A DNA stretch of 48,706 nucleotides from an uncultured beta proteobacterium (GTDB taxonomy: Bacteria > Pseudomonadota > Gammaproteobacteria > Burkholderiales > Burkholderiaceae_C), in the NCBI GenBank assembly GCA_903838565.1, contig CAILZB010000120.1, positions 1 through 48,706 on the forward strand, in the 5' to 3' direction. Positions within the stretch are counted from its first letter, which is position 1; each line of letters opens with the position of its first letter. Made by a program: the position numbers and the translations under genes. This document shows positions 44,697 to 48,706 of the stretch, piece after piece. The notes under the pieces are model-generated. The model saw only the letters and a list, made by a program, of their open reading frames with translations. It was not told the DNA's origin and ran no database searches.

Positions 44697-46315
44697 GGCG
44701 TCACCTCGTGCACTGCATCGGTGAGCGACATCGCCTGGCGCAATTCTTCTGCGAACAAGCCGCAGTGCAGCGCCTCGGCCAACTCGGCCTGGGCGAGCTG
44801 CTCGCCCCACAGGACGGCGTGCTGGCCGCGCCAGCGTTCGCCCAAGAAATCGACCATCTCGGCGAGGCCGCGCTGCCCCTGGAAGTCGACTTGTTGGCAG
44901 AGGTGGGCAACGGTGCGCACGCTGCAGAAGCTCCCCTGGCAGGCACCCTTGCCGACGCGGCTGCGCAATCCGATGTCGGTCAGTGTTGGCGTGTCTCCGG
45001 CCGAACGCAATGCAGTGCAGATGGCATCGACCGCACTGCTCGCCACCATTTCGCATTCGCACAGCAGCGTGTCGCCGGGTCCACGGGAACGCATCCATTC
45101 GCGCGCGGATCGCCCCGGCGCGGTCCATGCCGCTTGCGCAGACTCCGGCAAGGGCGTCGTGGCGGTGAGGCAGGGGCGCGTCACGCCCATGCGCTGGCAG
45201 ACCAGATCGGCGGCGCGCTCGGCCATCAGCCGGCAGGTGGTGAGCTTGCCACCGGCCAGCGTCGCCAGGTTGTCCAGACCGTGATCCTCGTGGTTGAACA
45301 AGGCGAAGCCGCGGGAGACGGCGCGGCTGTCCCCCGCGTCCGCACAGCCCAGCAGCGGGCGTACGCCGGCGTAAGCGCGAATGAAGCGCATTGTCGCCAG
45401 CGCCGGCAGCATCGGCGCTGCCTCGCCGATGATCAGATCGGCGTCAGCTGTTGCCGGGAAAATGTCGTCCAGAGTGTCTACACGGGTCGAGGTCGTGCCG
45501 ACGATGGAAACCGTGCCGCCTGGCATCAGGATGTCGCCGTTGCCGGGCCGTCGCAGGCGATTGATGACGCGGCTGGCCAGGCGTGTGTGCGTGACCAGCA
45601 GCGTTCCCTTGGAATAGGTCATCGCGATCGACGCGCCGGCCAGCAGCGCCACCTCCCGTGCCCAGGCTCCTGCTGCATTCACCACCTGCGCGGCTTCGAT
45701 CCGAAGTTCCTGAGCGCTGTCCAGCGATTGGACCCGCACGGTGCGGATGCGACGCCCTTCGCGCTCGAAGCCCACCACGCGTGTGCGCCGCAGCAGCCGC
45801 GCACCCAGGCTGATGGCTTGGGCCATGCTCTCCAGGGAGAGCCGAAACGGGTCGATGGCCGCATCGGGCACCTCGAACACTGCGATCGTGCGATCCGAAA
45901 GCGCTGGCTCCTGGGCGCGTGCTGCGGCGACATCCATCGCGCGCGCCGTGATGCCCGAGCGGGCGCAGTGCGATGCGAAGTCGGCGATGTAGCGTTCGTC
46001 GTCGCCCTGCACGGCGACGAAATAGCCGCCCGTGTCCTGAATCGTCTGCGCGGCCACCCGCTTGAGAATGGCGCCCTCGGCGCGGCACTCCATCGCCGCC
46101 CCGGGGTCGCCGGCGACGTAGCGCGCGCCGCTGTGCAGCAGGCCATGATTGCGTCCCGAGGCGCCGGCGTTGATGTCGTCTTTCTCGACCAAAATGCAGT
46201 CGACGCCGCGCAACGCCAAGTCACGGGCCAGCGCCGTGCCGGTGACGCCTGCGCCGATGATCAAGACCTGGGTCTCGATGACAGATGGGAAATTCAATTC
46301 CATCGCCTTTCGCAT
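44693..46315 (-). CDS. glpA: Anaerobic glycerol-3-phosphate dehydrogenase subunit A
   Basis: A 540-residue FAD enzyme that oxidises sn-glycerol-3-phosphate to dihydroxyacetone phosphate. GAGVTG lies at 21-26, EKDDINAGASGRNHGLLHSG at 44-63 and RPLLG near 319. The C-terminal BFD-like domain has C419, C421, C459 and C464 for a 2Fe-2S cluster, which distinguishes GlpA from aerobic GlpD. Two starts are possible: ATG 46315 (after GCGAGGC) and ATG 46303 (after GAAAGGCG). The promoter with the FNR-like box lies about 180 bases upstream, just after the kinase stop. Expected to work with GlpB when a strong electron acceptor is scarce or nitrate is used. Confidence 0.94.
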   Translation of the reverse strand: MRKAMELNFPSVIETQVLIIGAGVTGTALARDLALRGVDCILVEKDDINAGASGRNHGLLHSGARYVAGDPGAAMECRAEGAILKRVAAQTIQDTGGYFVAVQGDDERYIADFASHCARSGITARAMDVAAARAQEPALSDRTIAVFEVPDAAIDPFRLSLESMAQAISLGARLLRRTRVVGFEREGRRIRTVRVQSLDSAQELRIEAAQVVNAAGAWAREVALLAGASIAMTYSKGTLLVTHTRLASRVINRLRRPGNGDILMPGGTVSIVGTTSTRVDTLDDIFPATADADLIIGEAAPMLPALATMRFIRAYAGVRPLLGCADAGDSRAVSRGFALFNHEDHGLDNLATLAGGKLTTCRLMAERAADLVCQRMGVTRPCLTATTPLPESAQAAWTAPGRSAREWMRSRGPGDTLLCECEMVASSAVDAICTALRSAGDTPTLTDIGLRSRVGKGACQGSFCSVRTVAHLCQQVDFQGQRGLAEMVDFLGERWRGQHAVLWGEQLAQAELAEALHCGLFAEELRQAMSLTDAVHEVTP

Positions 46316-46496
46316 GCCTCGCCGATGGGGGACGAGGAACTCACGCCAATTCAGGCAAGCTCCACCATCGACCGGAGTTCTCGGATACCGCAGCACGTTG
46401 ACGCCAGTGCAGCGGCGAACATCGACAGCATCCATCTTTGAATGGGGACGATGCCCAACTTCCATCGTCGCACGGCACCCCGCTGCCCACAGGCGG

Positions 46497-46537
46497 ACCA
46501 TAGTCCGGCACAGTCAGCCCCCGTTGAGAAAGATCAA
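46497..46537 (-). promoter_or_regulatory. glpA promoter: FNR-like box plus -10 hexamer
   Basis: On the minus strand TTGATCTTTCTCAA (46537-46524) is identical to the box before ugpB, and TATGGT (46502-46497) follows after exactly 21 bases. The flanking CCGGANTATGGTCCGCCT is shared with the ugpB promoter as well. It sits directly behind the kinase stop, so glpA has its own promoter. Predicted start about 46490. Confidence 0.62.
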
Positions 46538-46544
46538 TGCTCCA

Positions 46545-47996
46545 TCAGATACCGGTCGCCTGCGCCATCATTTCACGCCAGCGGAGGTAACGCTGGCGTA
46601 GACGCGAATCAGGTTCTGCGGGGAACACCTCCTCATGCACGGCGGTGTTCCATTGCGGCGGGCGCAGCGCCGCCAGATAGGCGATGCCGCGTGCGCTTGC
46701 CTCCGGGTCGTCGCGCCGGTGCACCGGCAGACCGCTGATGCAGGCCAGGCGCTGGCACAGGCCGTCCAGCAGCGACACGCCGCCGCTGATGCGGATGCGC
46801 TGCGCGGCAGCAAGGTATTGATCCATGTGATGGATGTTGGCCTGAAGCAGGAACGCCATGCTTTCGACCACGGCCACGGCCTTTTGCCATGGCTCTCCCT
46901 CGCCCACGAAGTGTGATGCGAATTCAGCCTGCCAGAACGGCCCACCCAGGCCGGCGATGCCGTTGAGAAACAGCGGCGGTTCCTCGGGCCGAGCCAGCCA
47001 CTGCGGCAGCTTGTCCGAGAGCTGGGCGATGCCCAGCTCCTTGCTGACCCATTCCAGCGCGGTGCCGGCGCCGTTCACGTTGCCCTCCACCGTGTAGACG
47101 CGCGTGACACCATCGTCCAGGATGATGCCGGTCAGCTGGCGCGGCACGTGGCCCGGGAAGCGCTCAAGTGCGCGCTGCACGAAGGCGCTGGTGCCGATGT
47201 TGATGTAGGCCGAATCGCCCTCAGGCCAGCCAAAGGCAAAGACAGCCGCAGACTGGTCACCGTTGACGGCCGTGAGAGGAATGCTGCTGCCAGCTGCCAC
47301 CAACGTTCCCCATGCATGGCAGGTGGGCACGCTGGCAGGAAGAAAGCCTTGTGGGAGACCGAACAGTTCAAGCAGTTCGGGGTCCCAGTCGTGCGTGTGC
47401 AGGTTCCACAGCTGGGTGCGCGCGGCGCATTGCGGATCCGCCAAGAATGGCCGCTCGGCGCACAGGCGAAACACCAGAAAGCTTGCCATCGGACCCCAGC
47501 AAAGCGTGTTCGTTTGCAGCGCTGCGCGCACCGCCGGCAGGTTGTCCAGTGCCCAGCGCAGTTTGCTGGCGCCGTAGTGGGGAGAGAGGAAAAGACCGGT
47601 CTTGCGATGCACGGCATCGCCGTGCGACTGCAACTCGTCGATCCAGGCATGGGCGCGTCGGTCCTGCCAGCTGAAGATGGGCGACAGAGGCTCTCCCGTG
47701 AGACGATTCCAGCAGATGGCACTGGCGCGTTGGCTGGACAAACCGGCCGCGACCAAATCCTGCCGGCGCGTTCCCAGTGGCTGCAAGGCCTGTTCGATGG
47801 CAAGGAGCACCGAAGCCGCAATCTCGTTCCCGTCCTGCTCCGCCCAATCGGTCTGCGGGTAAGCGATGGTCACGGGCGCCACACCGCTGGAGTGAGCTCG
47901 TCCATGTCGATCAAACACCAGCGCGCGGCTCGCGTGCGTCCCCTGGTCAATCGCCAGCACCAGCGGGTCCGACACGGTGCAGATCAACTTGTCCAT
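46545..47996 (-). CDS. glpK: FGGY-family kinase, glycerol-kinase-like
   Basis: A 483-residue sugar-kinase-fold protein. DQGTHASRALVFD at 17-29 is the phosphate-binding loop (classical GlpK: DQGTTSSR); SSQRASAICWNRLTGEPLSP, WQDRRA, VNGDQSAAVF and YTVEGNVNGAGTALEW follow family order, and RISGGVSLLDGLCQRLA closes the adenosine site. Differences from textbook GlpK (length about 500; AGDQQAALFGQ) make it a divergent member, and another polyol is possible. The locus supports glycerol: G3P made here would feed GlpAB. Divergent from the binding-protein gene at the right edge. Confidence 0.82.
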   Translation of the reverse strand: MDKLICTVSDPLVLAIDQGTHASRALVFDRHGRAHSSGVAPVTIAYPQTDWAEQDGNEIAASVLLAIEQALQPLGTRRQDLVAAGLSSQRASAICWNRLTGEPLSPIFSWQDRRAHAWIDELQSHGDAVHRKTGLFLSPHYGASKLRWALDNLPAVRAALQTNTLCWGPMASFLVFRLCAERPFLADPQCAARTQLWNLHTHDWDPELLELFGLPQGFLPASVPTCHAWGTLVAAGSSIPLTAVNGDQSAAVFAFGWPEGDSAYINIGTSAFVQRALERFPGHVPRQLTGIILDDGVTRVYTVEGNVNGAGTALEWVSKELGIAQLSDKLPQWLARPEEPPLFLNGIAGLGGPFWQAEFASHFVGEGEPWQKAVAVVESMAFLLQANIHHMDQYLAAAQRIRISGGVSLLDGLCQRLACISGLPVHRRDDPEASARGIAYLAALRPPQWNTAVHEEVFPAEPDSRLRQRYLRWREMMAQATGI

Positions 47997-48056
47997 GACA
48001 ACCTTTTCATTGCGATATCAACGTATCGACTCTGGCGCTGCGCTCGGAGCAGCGGT

Positions 48057-48097
48057 TGCGAAAAATCAAGTGACCGAAGGGGACGGTGGCTAGAGTG
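48057..48097 (+). promoter_or_regulatory. Promoter of the binding-protein gene: FNR-like box plus -10 hexamer
   Basis: TTGCGAAAAATCAA (48057-48070) matches TTGAT-N4-ATCAA at eight of ten positions. TAGAGT (48092-48097) follows after exactly 21 bases and is a plausible -10, giving a start near 48104 and a 39-base leader. The preceding AGCAGCGG resembles AGCACGG before the box near ugpB. The site could also serve the divergent kinase, where a -10 is weaker. Confidence 0.5.
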
Positions 48098-48142
48098 AGT
48101 CGGTGTGTTGCCGGTAGCTCATTTTCAATACTGGAGGAAGCC

Positions 48143-48706
48143 ATGCTGCATAGTCTGAAAACCCTTGCCATCGCATTCGCATCAACCTCGCTCGTTGCGG
48201 GTGTCGTGTGCGCACAGCCGGCCGCACCGGCAGTGGAGGACGAACTGGTCCTGATCACGCCCGTGGCAAAAACCCTGACCGATCCGGCGTTGGCGGACTT
48301 CGCCAAATATGCCAAGGAAACCTGGAACATCACCGTCAAGACGAGTGCGTTGGCCGAGGGCACGCCCGTGGCCTATGGGCGCATTCTGGAGTGGAAAGGT
48401 CGGCCCGAAGTGGACATCTTCTGGGGCGGTGAAAGCGCGCTGTACGACAAGTTGGCCGAACAAAAGCTGCTGGCGCCTCTGGGTCTTCCGAGTTCGGTCA
48501 TGGACGCCATTCCCGCGACCATAGGCAAACCCAAGCCGATCTACCTCAAGGACCCGAAAGGCTTTTGGAGTGGCACCGTGCTGGAGCCCTATGGCCTCGT
48601 GTACCAGCCTACGGTGCTCAAACGCCTGGGCGTACCCGAACCCAAGGATTGGGACGATTTACTGAATCCCAAACTCAAGGGTCAGGTGGCACAGTGCGCG
48701 CCGAGT
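48143..48706 (+). CDS. ABC transporter solute-binding protein (AfuA/PotD-like), cut by right edge
   Basis: The first 188 codons of a rightward gene. A ribosome site (GGAGGAAG) precedes ATG 48143. The signal peptide is MLHSLKTLAIAFASTSLVAG with cleavage near VCAQ. LVLITPVAKTLTDPALADFA, YGRILEWKGRPEVDIFWGGE and FWSGTVLEPYGLVYQ are typical of family 1 binding proteins of the iron(III)/phosphonate/phosphosugar group. Position opposite the kinase and the shared FNR-like box suggest a glycerol- or phosphate-ester-related substrate (inference). The ABC subunits should follow beyond the window. Confidence 0.88.
   Translation, partial: MLHSLKTLAIAFASTSLVAGVVCAQPAAPAVEDELVLITPVAKTLTDPALADFAKYAKETWNITVKTSALAEGTPVAYGRILEWKGRPEVDIFWGGESALYDKLAEQKLLAPLGLPSSVMDAIPATIGKPKPIYLKDPKGFWSGTVLEPYGLVYQPTVLKRLGVPEPKDWDDLLNPKLKGQVAQCAPS

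Overview
The window looks like chromosomal DNA of a GC-rich betaproteobacterium of the order Burkholderiales, probably near Comamonadaceae. This rests on gene content and order (a Gcr-type recombinase, ybiB next to a YhiN-like flavoprotein, waaC-waaA, an L-isoaspartate methyltransferase next to tolC) and on codon use. No rRNA, tRNA, CRISPR array, insertion sequence or prophage was recognised.

Left part (1-20500). The 5' end of a recombinase gene is cut by the left edge, followed by a membrane diguanylate cyclase, a 52-residue basic protein, a cupin, and a membrane-anchored hemerythrin-like protein. Next comes a tightly coupled three-gene unit (ABC ATPase, FtsX-type permease, AttH/CrtC-like lipocalin protein), then an MDR and an SDR oxidoreductase facing ybiB and the YhiN-like gene. 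An alkA-ogt-EamA exporter unit with 4-base overlaps handles alkylation damage. Phosphoglucomutase/phosphomannomutase, waaC and waaA supply lipopolysaccharide core functions. A glutathione transferase overlaps the 3' end of waaA from the other strand.

Middle part (20600-36420). A likely LysE-type transporter remnant precedes a leftward block of periplasmic adaptor, RND pump, isoaspartate methyltransferase and TolC. Rightward genes encode an M16 peptidase and MsrA, then an ABC ATPase / FtsX permease / HlyD-type adaptor export operon ending in a plausible terminator. A membrane protein of unknown function, apparently transcribed on its own, follows.

Right part (36460-48706) is a glycerol-3-phosphate locus. 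It carries the uptake system ugpBAEC, an anaerobic-type dehydrogenase (glpA, glpB), a glycerol-kinase-like gene, and a second solute-binding protein diverging from the kinase and cut by the right edge. The usual glpC is replaced by two genes. One encodes a polytopic membrane protein with a CxxCH motif in a predicted periplasmic loop and four 4Fe-4S motifs. The other encodes a soluble protein with two complete CCG domains. Three promoters of the locus (before ugpB, before glpA, and in the kinase/binding-protein divergence) share an FNR-like box placed exactly 21 bases from a -10-like hexamer. Together these suggest a CRP/FNR-family-controlled G3P regulon feeding a membrane electron relay of unusual design. 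This is the most interesting part of the window.
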